Positions 18,138-25,127 of a stretch of DNA of 64,000 nucleotides are shown one piece after another (positions within the stretch are counted from its first letter, which is position 1; every line of letters begins with the position of its first letter). The DNA is from Acidobacteriaceae bacterium (lineage in GTDB: Bacteria; Acidobacteriota; Terriglobia; Terriglobales; Acidobacteriaceae), in contig PLCS01000009.1 in assembly GCA_003134855.1 (NCBI GenBank), forward strand, positions 142,327 through 206,326. The letters run 5' to 3'. Both the position numbers and the translations under genes were made by a program. The notes below the pieces were generated by a model. It had not been told where the DNA came from. It saw only the letters and a list, made by a program, of their open reading frames with translations, and made no database searches.

Positions 18138-18655
18138 AATCAGATGCCGCGAACCTGCCAAGGCAACCGCGACACAAGCGTGTTTTTGAGTGATCTTTTT
18201 CGGAAAGACGCTTCCAGGCTCGATCCATAGCTGCAATTTCGAGGATGTTATTGAAATGGGATCGGGTTTGATAGTTGTGTCGGGCATGGTTTGACCGCGC
18301 TTTCCTTTCCAATTTCAAATGGTAAGTTGTCACTTGATAAAATGTCAGGTTTTATCAAGATAAAATGGCCTGCGAGGGCGCAAGTTACGAATATGGGATT
18401 GGCATTTTCTTGCTACGGACGGAACATTGCCGCTCGGTCTTCTGACAAGCCAAACACGACCGTTGGCAGGCACGCCCGATTGACTACTGGCGGTTCGCGC
18501 AACGGTACGGGCGAGTGCGGTTCAAGGCGCTCACAAGGGGTGTCTTGGCCGGACTGTGCGGCGGAAATTGGCAGGAAACCTACAGCACTGAGGCCGCGAA
18601 AGCGCGCTCCAAATGCGCTCTGTTTATCGGTTTATGGCTGCGTTGCATGGCCTAA
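18138..18655. other. Non-coding stretch between hldE and the IS5 remnant
   Basis: I see no supportable gene in these 518 bp. The sequence is more AT-rich in its middle. It holds a perfect 10-bp inverted repeat (CTTGATAAAA and TTTTATCAAG, 18333-18359) with a 7-base loop. Short frames here lack a ribosome site and protein-like composition. Confidence 0.6.
18333..18359. repeat. Perfect 10-bp inverted repeat, 7-base loop
   Basis: The arms CTTGATAAAA and TTTTATCAAG flank TGTCAGG. The arm composition (AT-rich, with the A-run in the 5' arm and the T-run in the 3' arm) would allow a weak intrinsic-terminator-like hairpin about 200 bp after hldE, or a protein operator. No T-run follows the stem, so I do not call it a terminator. 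Confidence 0.6.
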
Positions 18656-19280
18656 GGAACCTCTGCGCAGGTGCGTGATTTTGCAGCGAGGAAGTGACCT
18701 ACGATCATTTTTCTCGTTTTGGTTTGGTGCATCTCCGGGTCGCGCTTGCCACTCGAGTTCTTGGTCGAGCTGGGCGCATTGATAATCGTCGCGTCTACGA
18801 TGGTGCCAGTGCTGATGCGAATGCCCTTGCTGTCAAGATACAGATTCACCGCGTCGAGTATCTTGCCGCATAACTCATGCTTTTCAAGCAGGTGGCGGAA
18901 GCGCAGGATGGTAGTCTCGTCAGGGGCGGCGGCCACGCCCAACCGGGGTCCCCGCGGACAGGTCTTCGTCCGTGGGGTGGAAGATCGACTCCGGCAAAGC
19001 GCCGCAGCACAGGCGACTCATAGAAGGCTTCCTCCATGCCCGGGTCCGACAGGCCGAACCACTGCTGCAAAAAGTAAGTCCGCAGCATGATCGCGAGACC
19101 CACTGGCTGGCGGCCGTTGCCAGCCTTGGGATAAGCGGGCTCAACCAGCGACAATAACTCGGCCCACGGAACCACTTGGTTCATCTGGTCCAGAAACAGC
19201 TCCCGCTTGCTCTTGCGGCCATGCTTCTCAAAAATCGCCTGTGATGCCAGTGTCTGCTGAAAACGCGCCATCTGCTTCAT
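18652..19280 (-). pseudogene. IS5-family transposase, frameshifted by a 41-bp insertion and 3'-truncated
   Basis: The N-terminal half reads in one frame from 19280 or 19271 (KRELFLDQMNQVVPW, MLRTYFLQQWFGLSDPGMEE, VLRRFAGVDL). The reading then continues in another frame at PDETTILRFRHLLEKHEL, followed by GTIVDATIINAPSSTKN and KRDPEMHQTK, all typical IS5 transposase landmarks. Between the two halves lie 41 bp (18940-18980) that contain the dispersed 37-bp hairpin repeat; removing them restores the reading frame with the expected five-residue spacing between GVDL and PDE. After MHQTK the homology stops and the element ends. The DDE catalytic domain is mostly lost, so this copy cannot make an active enzyme. 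Confidence 0.88.
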
Positions 19281-19332
19281 GCGTATAGTTTATTCAAATA
19301 CGACGCGGGTTGCGAACTTGTGCAGAGGTTCC
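18656..19332 (-). mobile_element. Decayed IS5-family insertion sequence with both terminal inverted repeats
   Basis: The ends are imperfect terminal inverted repeats: left GGAACCTCTGCGCAGGT from 18656, right (read inward) GGAACCTCTGCACAAGT from 19332, with two mismatches. The flanks are CTAA on the left and CTAG on the right, a near match to the 4-bp YTAR target duplications typical of the IS5 group. The interior is a broken IS5 transposase. At 677 bp the element is far shorter than a full IS5-type element (about 1.1 kb): the 3' part of the transposase gene is missing. Both ends are kept, so it could still have been moved in trans, like a MITE. Confidence 0.85.
18944..18980 (+). repeat. 37-bp palindromic element, copy inside the IS5 transposase
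   Basis: The copy starts CGGGGTCCCC and ends TGGGGTGG. Its hairpin stem is CGGAC/GTCCG with loop AGGTCTTC. The same element with a changed but still paired stem occurs at 38141-38176, with an altered loop at 38312-38348 and 46379-46415, and degenerate at 29430-29467. Read on the minus strand it encodes HPTDEDLSAGTP. Confidence 0.85.
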
Positions 19333-19499
19333 CTAGCATCAAGAACCGGCAGACAAATCCTTTGAATCCACGGAGGATAGAAAACCATCCATTGCCTGCG
19401 GAGAGGATTTGCACAGCTTCGCGGAGCCCGGAAGCTGAGCCGTGGAACGGCTTTCCGGCTCGGACTCATCCCCGAAATCACCCATTCAAGGAGATCTCT

Positions 19500-19886
19500 A
19501 TGAAGATTGCCGCGACGATCGCTCGCTATCTGCTGGGACTGATGTTTCTGGTCTTCGGCTCCAATGACTTCCTGCATTTCATCCCCATGGGGCCGATGCC
19601 CCCGGGAACGGCCGGCGAGTTCGCAAGTATACTGATGGCCACGCACTACTTTTACGTGGTGGGCGCGATCATGGTCGTGTCGGGTATTCTCTTCCTCGTG
19701 AACCGATATGTGCCGCTGGCCCTCGTTCTGCTCGCTCCAGTGCTCGTGAACATCCTTCTTTTTCACATCCTGATGCAGCCGAAGGGTGTGGCGATGGGCG
19801 CACTGGCGACGGTTCTTTGGTTTCTGGTGGCGTATCGGGTTCGCTCCGCGTTTTATGGCCTCTTTCAGCAACGCGTTCAAGACTGA
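19500..19886 (+). CDS. DoxX-like small membrane protein
   Basis: The ATG at 19500 follows AAGGAGATCTCT. The 128-residue product has four predicted membrane helices: IAATIARYLLGLMFLVFGSN, HYFYVVGAIMVVSGILFLV, VPLALVLLAPVLVNILLFHI and a final ALATVLWFLVAYRV. The N-terminal RYLLGLMFLVFGSNDFLHF and the position of the helices fit the DoxX/DoxD-like family. Members are often linked to thiosulfate:quinone oxidoreductase or redox stress, but many have no known role. It lies alone between the IS remnant and lipB, 47 bp from lipB. Confidence 0.8.
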   Translation: MKIAATIARYLLGLMFLVFGSNDFLHFIPMGPMPPGTAGEFASILMATHYFYVVGAIMVVSGILFLVNRYVPLALVLLAPVLVNILLFHILMQPKGVAMGALATVLWFLVAYRVRSAFYGLFQQRVQD

Positions 19887-19933
19887 AGATGGCGAGCGAC
19901 ACGCCTGTCCCGAACTTTACAATGTAGGGGACG

Positions 19934-20821
19934 ATGATTCAGTCCCTCTATCTCGGCCGAGTAAGCTACGACGAGGGCCTGCGCTTGCAGGCGGAGATGG
20001 CCACGCTCGTCGCCGCGGGCCGCTTGCAAAACGTGCTGCTGCTGCTGGAGCATCCGCCGGTGCTCACGCTGGGCCGCAACGCTGACCGCTCGAATATCCT
20101 GGCGTCCGAAGATCTGCTCGCCCGGCGCGGCGTCGCGGTCCACGAGATCAACCGTGGCGGCGACGTCACCTACCATGGGCCGGGCCAGTTGGTCGGCTAC
20201 CCGATCTTCGATCTGCGCACCCTGCGCGCGCCCAGCGGCGGACGCATGGGGCCGGTGGATTTTGTGCGCGGCATGGAAGAGGCGCTGATTCGCCTCTGCG
20301 GCGGCTATGGCGTGCGCGCCGGACGCATTTGCGGCTTGACCGGCGTCTGGTGCGGACAAAGTACAGGGGGCAGAGATCAGGGGTCAGGGATCAGTTCGCT
20401 GACCGGAGAGAACTTGCCCAACCAAACCGGCTCCGGCGGACCAGCCCGCAAGATCGCCGCCATCGGCATTCACGTCGCGCGCGGCATCACCTCGCACGGT
20501 TTCGCCTTCAACGTCACTACCGACCTTGAGGATTTTGCGCTCATCGTCCCTTGCGGTATTGCCGACCATGCAGTGACCAGCCTTGAGCGGGAGGTCGAGA
20601 ACCCGGAGGGCTTGCCCACTCTGCAAGACCTTGCTCACCAGGCGGCGCGCTGCTTCGGCCAGGTATTCGGCGAGCAGGTGCTGGCGGTCGAGAGCCTGGC
20701 GGCGTTGCGCGCCCAGGCGCAGGCAGCCCCGCCGCAATATCCGGCCGAAGACACGCCGCTCCAGGTTCCCGCCGAGGTCGAGCGGCTGCTGGGCGGGGCC
20801 GAGCGGCCAACCCGCGCCTGA
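19934..20821 (+). CDS. lipB: Octanoyl-ACP:protein N-octanoyltransferase
   Basis: This 295-residue LipB has the key motifs LEHPPVLTLGRNA, RGGDVTYHGPGQLVGYP, the catalytic lysine K173 (RKIAAIGIHV) and the catalytic cysteine C207 (VPCGIADHAVTS). It moves octanoate from acyl carrier protein onto lipoyl domains. It is longer than usual (about 210-250 residues): about 30 extra residues (141-171) sit between GVWC and the catalytic KIAAIG, encoded by DNA with GGGGTCAGGG-like repeats (20370-20400). The reading frame stays open and both catalytic residues remain. The E2 enzyme downstream has a lipoyl domain, a natural substrate. A 51-bp partial copy of the lipB start lies at 35975-36025. Confidence 0.94.
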   Translation: MIQSLYLGRVSYDEGLRLQAEMATLVAAGRLQNVLLLLEHPPVLTLGRNADRSNILASEDLLARRGVAVHEINRGGDVTYHGPGQLVGYPIFDLRTLRAPSGGRMGPVDFVRGMEEALIRLCGGYGVRAGRICGLTGVWCGQSTGGRDQGSGISSLTGENLPNQTGSGGPARKIAAIGIHVARGITSHGFAFNVTTDLEDFALIVPCGIADHAVTSLEREVENPEGLPTLQDLAHQAARCFGQVFGEQVLAVESLAALRAQAQAAPPQYPAEDTPLQVPAEVERLLGGAERPTRA

Positions 20822-20900
20822 GATCACGACAATCGCATCAACGTCTTCTATTGCAGAGGATGCTATTATTCGTTTCTCGATCCGGTCAGCAACTGCGGTT

Positions 20901-20986
20901 CCTCCCGTAGGGAGGCGGTGAAAATAGCCCAGGGTGAAACCCTGGGAATGTGTATAAGTTCGAATCCACCGCCCTGTAGGGGCGGT
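20901..20986. repeat. Cluster of three short perfect hairpins between lipB and the E2 gene
   Basis: Three palindromes follow each other: CCTCCC/GGGAGG (20901-20915), CCCAGGGT/ACCCTGGG (20928-20946) and ACCGCCC/GGGCGGT (20968-20986). They lie 80-165 bp after lipB and before the E2 gene. This is the look of a compound intergenic repeat (REP/BIME-like). It may also protect or end the lipB transcript, but no T-run is present. Confidence 0.65.
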
Positions 20987-21103
20987 ACGAATCCCGTTTT
21001 GCCCGCCGGGATGCGCCGCAATTTATAATCCCTCCAGAAGCGGGCGCGCCTCATAGCCTTCCCTGACCAAGCCCCAAGTGTTTTGCAGCGCGGAGAGACC
21101 ACC

Positions 21104-22366
21104 ATGCCAACCGACGTAGTCATGCCCCAGATGGGCGAATCGATCTTTGAGGGCACCATTACCAAGTGGCTCAAGAAGGCCGGCGACGCGGTCGAAAAGG
21201 ATGAGCCGTTATTTGAGATCTCCACCGACAAGGTGGATGCGGAGATTCCCTCGCCCGTGGCCGGCGTGCTCACTGAGATCAAGGTCCCTGAGGGCGCCAC
21301 GGTGGAGGTTGATACGGTGGTCGCGGTCATCGGGGGCACCTCCGGTGCGGGTGAACGCGCCTCCGGCGGCACCTCCGGTGCGGGTGAGGGCGCCTCCGGC
21401 GCAAGTGCTTCCGCACCAGCTGAGGCAAGATCGCCGGTGGAGATTGCAATTCCAGTTTCAACGCACTCAGATCAGAGCGAGTTGGGCAGGCCGCTCCGCT
21501 CCTCGCCACTCGTGCGGCGAATTGCCAAAGACAACCATCTCGACCTCCGCCAAATCGCCGGCTCCGGCTCGGAGGGCCGCATCACCAAGGAAGATGTGCT
21601 GCGCCATCTGAGCGAGCACGGCCCAGTCAGTGAGGCGCCGAAGGCGCTGTTGGCCGCACCGCAGGTGCCGCCGCAGCCGCTGAGCAAGATGCGCGCCATC
21701 ATCGCTCAGCGCATGGTCGAGAGCGTGCGCATTAGCCCGCACGTCCACACCGTCTACAAGGTGGACATGACCCGCATCGCCCGCCTGCGCGAGCGCGAAA
21801 AGGCCCGCTTCGAGCAGCAGCACCGCGTCAAGCTCACCTATATGCCGTTCATCGCCGCAGCCGCCGTCCAGGCGCTGGTCAAATTCCCCATCGTCAATGC
21901 CTCGCTGATCGACGGCTTCCTCCACTATCACCCGCAGATCAACCTGGGCATCGCCGTGGCTCTGGAGTGGGGGCTGATCGTGCCGGTGGTCAGGCAGGCC
22001 GAGGAGCGGAGTTTTCTGGAGCTGACCCGCGACCTCGCCGACCTCGCCGAGCGCGCCCGCACCAAGAAGCTGTTGCCCGATGAGGTGCAGGGCGGCACCT
22101 TCACGCTGACCAATTCCGGCGTCTTCGGCGGCGAGTTCGGCACGCCCATCCTCAACCAGCCGGAGTCGGCGATTCTGGCCATCGGCGGCCTGCGCAAGGA
22201 GCCCATGGTGCTGACCGACGCCGAAGGCAACGACACCATCGCCATCCGCTCCATGCAGCACTTCTGCCTGGGCTTCGACCACCGCCTCATCGACGGAGCA
22301 GACGCCGGCAGGTTCATGAGCGAGTTCAAAAAGACGCTAGAAGGCTGGGAGAAACCGATCGACTGA
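21104..22366 (+). CDS. 2-oxoacid dehydrogenase complex E2 (dihydrolipoamide acyltransferase)
   Basis: The ATG at 21104 follows GGAGAG. The 420-residue protein has one lipoyl domain (residues 1-76, lipoyl lysine K43 in EISTDKVDAEIPS), a Gly/Ser/Ala-rich linker, a peripheral-subunit-binding domain (SSPLVRRIAKDNHLDL to ITKEDVL, about 135-170), and the catalytic acyltransferase core ending in the HxxxDG motif (FDHRLIDGADA). It belongs to the pyruvate, 2-oxoglutarate or branched-chain dehydrogenases; which one cannot be decided from E2 alone and no E1 or E3 gene is adjacent. The linker contains an exact-length 33-bp tandem duplication (21335-21400). Placement just after lipB links the lipoylating enzyme with its target. 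Confidence 0.92.
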   Translation: MPTDVVMPQMGESIFEGTITKWLKKAGDAVEKDEPLFEISTDKVDAEIPSPVAGVLTEIKVPEGATVEVDTVVAVIGGTSGAGERASGGTSGAGEGASGASASAPAEARSPVEIAIPVSTHSDQSELGRPLRSSPLVRRIAKDNHLDLRQIAGSGSEGRITKEDVLRHLSEHGPVSEAPKALLAAPQVPPQPLSKMRAIIAQRMVESVRISPHVHTVYKVDMTRIARLREREKARFEQQHRVKLTYMPFIAAAAVQALVKFPIVNASLIDGFLHYHPQINLGIAVALEWGLIVPVVRQAEERSFLELTRDLADLAERARTKKLLPDEVQGGTFTLTNSGVFGGEFGTPILNQPESAILAIGGLRKEPMVLTDAEGNDTIAIRSMQHFCLGFDHRLIDGADAGRFMSEFKKTLEGWEKPID

Positions 22367-22422
22367 CCTGCGCGATCAGCTCGCTGTGTCCATCACGGTC
22401 CATCCAGCAATTAGAAGTGCGT

Positions 22423-22845
22423 TTACCCCTGCTTCGCCCACGGGTCATACGTTCCCGCGCTCCAGGAGTGCCCTTCGGGGTCTTTCACGGCGAATTCGCG
22501 GCTGCCGTAGGGTGTGTCCTGAAGCGGGCGGATGACCACAGCTCCGGCTGCGACGGCGCGGGCATAGGCCGCGTCGGCGTCGGGAACCACGATATAGAGA
22601 GCGCAGGTCTCGACGCCACCCAACTCATCAGGGGATTTGAAGCCGCGGCCATGCTCATCGTCCTTGCTGGAGCCAAGCATGATCATGCCGTTGCCCAGGC
22701 TCAGTTCGGCGTGGGCGATGCTGCCATCTGGGCCTTCATGGACGGCGTGGCGTTCGAATCCAAAGACCTTGCAAAGCCAGTCGATGGCGGCGAGTGCGTT
22801 GCGGTAGCGATGGCCGGGAATGACGGTGCTGCGGAATTCAGGCAT
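22423..22845 (-). CDS. VOC-family (glyoxalase/bleomycin-resistance-like) protein
   Basis: The ATG at 22845 has GGAGG eight bases upstream; the frame extends further but without homology. The 140-residue protein is a VOC-fold protein of the PhnB/YdcJ-like glyoxalase type: NALAAIDWLCKVFGFER, AELSLGNGMIMLG, DADAAYARAVAAGA and the final DPEGHSWSAGTYDPW. Such proteins bind metal ions and act as isomerases, dioxygenases or drug-sequestering proteins; many have no known substrate. It is convergent with the E2 gene and seems to be a single-gene unit. Confidence 0.87.
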   Translation of the reverse strand: MPEFRSTVIPGHRYRNALAAIDWLCKVFGFERHAVHEGPDGSIAHAELSLGNGMIMLGSSKDDEHGRGFKSPDELGGVETCALYIVVPDADAAYARAVAAGAVVIRPLQDTPYGSREFAVKDPEGHSWSAGTYDPWAKQG

Positions 22846-23125
22846 TGGGGAAGCCTCCACGGCCAGATTAGCGCAAGAGCTGCGCCACAATCAATAGATT
22901 TTGCTTGCAGAAATGCAAAGCGCCGTCCGCAACCGGAGCTCGGGCGGCGTGAAAGTTGGCGAGAGCCTCGTCCTCGGGAACCCCCGCGACCAGTAGCCAG
23001 GGCGGCCGGGTCGGGAGGCGTGGTTACCTTCATCGAATTCGCGGGGTACGCCGCAGCCGGTTGAACTGTGACTATAGGTATACCCATCGAAAAATTGGTG
23101 ACGACGAGTGGCAGGGTAATCCGCT

Positions 23126-23731
23126 ATGCTTGCCGAGATGCAATTACCTTCAGGCGATTCGTTTCTGGTGCAGATCATGGATTCGGCGCTGGCCGATGCG
23201 GCGGCGCGCGCTGGGGAGCGGCTTGTCTGCAAGCTGGGCTGCACGCAGTGTTGCCATGGGGCCTTTGTGCTGAGCCCGCTGGATGTGCTGCGGCTGCGCG
23301 CCGGCATGGAGAAGCTGCGGGAGACGGAGCCTGAGCTGGCCGCGGAGATTGCGCATCGCGCCGGGATGTGGGTCGTCGAGCATGGGGCGGAGTTTCCCGG
23401 CGATGTGGAGACGGGCCTGCTGGGCAACTCCCCAGAGGAGCGTGAGCGCTTTGAGGGCTTCGCCAGCGCGGCGGCCTGCCCGGCCCTCGACCCCGCCACA
23501 GGCCGCTGCGACGTCTACGCCTGGAGGCCAATGACCTGCCGCGTCTTCGGTCCGCCGATCCGCATGGGAGACGGCGCGGCGCTCGCCCACTGCGAACTGA
23601 ATTTTGTGGGCGCCAGCGAGGACGAGGTGGCGGCCTGCGAGATGCCGCTGGCCTACGATCTGGAAGCCGAGCTGCTCGAAGAGATTCCGTCGAAGGACGA
23701 GACCGTGGTGGCCTTCGCGCTGCTCAGCTGA
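23126..23731 (+). CDS. YkgJ-family cysteine cluster protein
   Basis: The 201-residue protein carries the cysteine cluster motif of the YkgJ/UPF0153 family (C35-x3-C39-x2-C42-C43, in VCKLGCTQCCHG). Further conserved cysteines occur in AACPALDPATGRCDVYAWRP and MTCRVFGPP. The family is thought to bind zinc or an iron-sulfur cluster, with no clear enzymatic role known. The first 25 residues may be over-predicted: a later in-frame ATG lies at residue 18 (MDSALADA). The 280 bp before it, after the VOC gene, contain no other gene that I can support. Confidence 0.85.
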   Translation: MLAEMQLPSGDSFLVQIMDSALADAAARAGERLVCKLGCTQCCHGAFVLSPLDVLRLRAGMEKLRETEPELAAEIAHRAGMWVVEHGAEFPGDVETGLLGNSPEERERFEGFASAAACPALDPATGRCDVYAWRPMTCRVFGPPIRMGDGAALAHCELNFVGASEDEVAACEMPLAYDLEAELLEEIPSKDETVVAFALLS

Positions 23732-23787
23732 GTGCTGAGTCCCGCGCCCATCGCCCATCCGCGCTAAACTGATGCTTGGACCTCCCA

Positions 23788-24984
23788 ATGCCAATGCGCC
23801 CCTGCTGGGTTGAGATTCACACCCGCTTTCTGGAAGACAACTACCGGTTTCTCTCGGCCCTGGCCGCGCCCCATGCGGAGCTGCTGGCCATCGTCAAGGC
23901 GGACGCCTATGGCCACTCGCTCAGCGTTTGCGCACCGGCTGTTGTGCGCGCCGGTGCCCGCTGGCTGGGCGTTTGCAGCGTCGAGGAGGGCGTGGCGGCC
24001 CGTGCGCTCTGCCCCGAGGCGCAGATTCTGGTCATCGCCGGTGTCTTTCCTGGCCAGGGCGCAGATGTCGTGCGTCACAAGCTGACCGCCGTGGCCTGGG
24101 AGCCGTGGCAGTTGGACGAGCTGGAAGGCGCTGCGCAGAAGGCGGGCCTTCGAGCCGGTTCGCTACCGGTGCATCTGGAGATCGACACCGGCATGAGCCG
24201 CCAGGGGGTTGGCCTGAAGGAGCTTGCGCCGACTCTGGCACGCTTCCATCCCAGTTCGCCGCTGCGCCTTGAGGGCGTGATGACCCACTTCTATGCCGCC
24301 GATGAGGCCGACGGCGCGGTGACCGAAGCGCAACTGGCCCTGCTGGACGCGGCGCTGGCGATGGTCACGGATGCGGGAATCAATCCGGAGTGGCTCAACG
24401 TGGGCAACTCCGCCGCACTGCTGGCTGGACGCGCCGGCGAGATTGCCTCGCTCGCCGCGCGCCATGGCATGAAGGCGATGCTGCGGCCGGGCCTGGCGCT
24501 CTACGGCCTGATCCCGCGCTTCGATCCAAACTTCGATCCGTCCAAGTCTCCGGAGCCGCCCTCGCTGGCCGTGGCTCGCGCCCGGCTGCAGCCGGTGCTC
24601 TCCTGGAAGACCCGCGTGGTGGGCGTGCGCTCGATTCCCGCCGGAGCCGTGGTGGGCTACAACGGAACCTTTGTCGCCACCGAGCCGATGCGCTTGGCGC
24701 TCACGGCCGCGGGCTACGCCGACGGCCTCGACCGCCGCCTCGGCAACCGCTTCAGCCTGCTGGTTCACGGGGAACACGCGCCTCTTGTGGGCCGCATCAG
24801 CATGGACCAGTCCGTCGTGGATGTAACGGATATTCCCGGAGTCGCGGCGGGCGACGAGGTGGTTATTCTGGGCACGCAGGGCGATGAAACCATCACCGCC
24901 TTCGACCACGCCCAGGCCTCCGGAACTATTCCCTGGGAGGTCTTCACCCGCATCGGCCCCCGCGTCCAGCGCCTCGCGGTCTAA
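23788..24984 (+). CDS. alr: Alanine racemase
   Basis: I chose the ATG at 23788 (MPMRPCWVEI); a TTG at 23776 and an ATG at 23794 are possible. The protein has about 398 residues, slightly long. It has the PLP lysine K37 in AIVKADAYGHS, the TIM barrel with LEIDTGMSRQG, a GNSAALLAG segment, the substrate/PLP region LRPGLALYGL and the C-terminal catalytic region (VGRISMDQSVVDVTD). It makes D-alanine for peptidoglycan in the cytoplasm. It is probably monocistronic. A very strong hairpin (25064-25104) lies between it and the convergent DUF4097 gene. Confidence 0.95.
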   Translation: MPMRPCWVEIHTRFLEDNYRFLSALAAPHAELLAIVKADAYGHSLSVCAPAVVRAGARWLGVCSVEEGVAARALCPEAQILVIAGVFPGQGADVVRHKLTAVAWEPWQLDELEGAAQKAGLRAGSLPVHLEIDTGMSRQGVGLKELAPTLARFHPSSPLRLEGVMTHFYAADEADGAVTEAQLALLDAALAMVTDAGINPEWLNVGNSAALLAGRAGEIASLAARHGMKAMLRPGLALYGLIPRFDPNFDPSKSPEPPSLAVARARLQPVLSWKTRVVGVRSIPAGAVVGYNGTFVATEPMRLALTAAGYADGLDRRLGNRFSLLVHGEHAPLVGRISMDQSVVDVTDIPGVAAGDEVVILGTQGDETITAFDHAQASGTIPWEVFTRIGPRVQRLAV

Positions 24985-25063
24985 AAGCCTCTCACCCAGC
25001 GATTGAAGCAAATCGCAAAGATGGGGCACGGCACTGGCATTCAAGATCATTTGGCGCATCAAG

Positions 25064-25104
25064 GACACCAGGCGCGGAAGGGTTCTCCTTCCGCGCCTGG
25101 TGTC
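25064..25104. terminator. Bidirectional terminator-like hairpin, 18-bp perfect stem
   Basis: The arms GACACCAGGCGCGGAAGG and its exact complement flank the loop GTTCT. The hairpin lies between two convergent genes (alr and the DUF4097 gene), where a shared terminator is expected. No clear T-run follows on either strand, so termination strength is uncertain. Just upstream (25022-25034) is GGGGCACGGCACT, matching part of another dispersed repeat seen at 54121. Confidence 0.75.
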
Positions 25105-25127
25105 TACAGTTACATCCTTTATAACCT

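Noticed and set aside
18291-18782. 163-codon plus-strand frame running into the IS end
   Set aside because: It crosses the IS boundary and is antisense to transposase sequence, with no motif.
20961-20975. T-loop-like string GTTCGAATCC between lipB and E2
   Set aside because: No cloverleaf can be built around it; it lies between two other hairpins of a repeat cluster.
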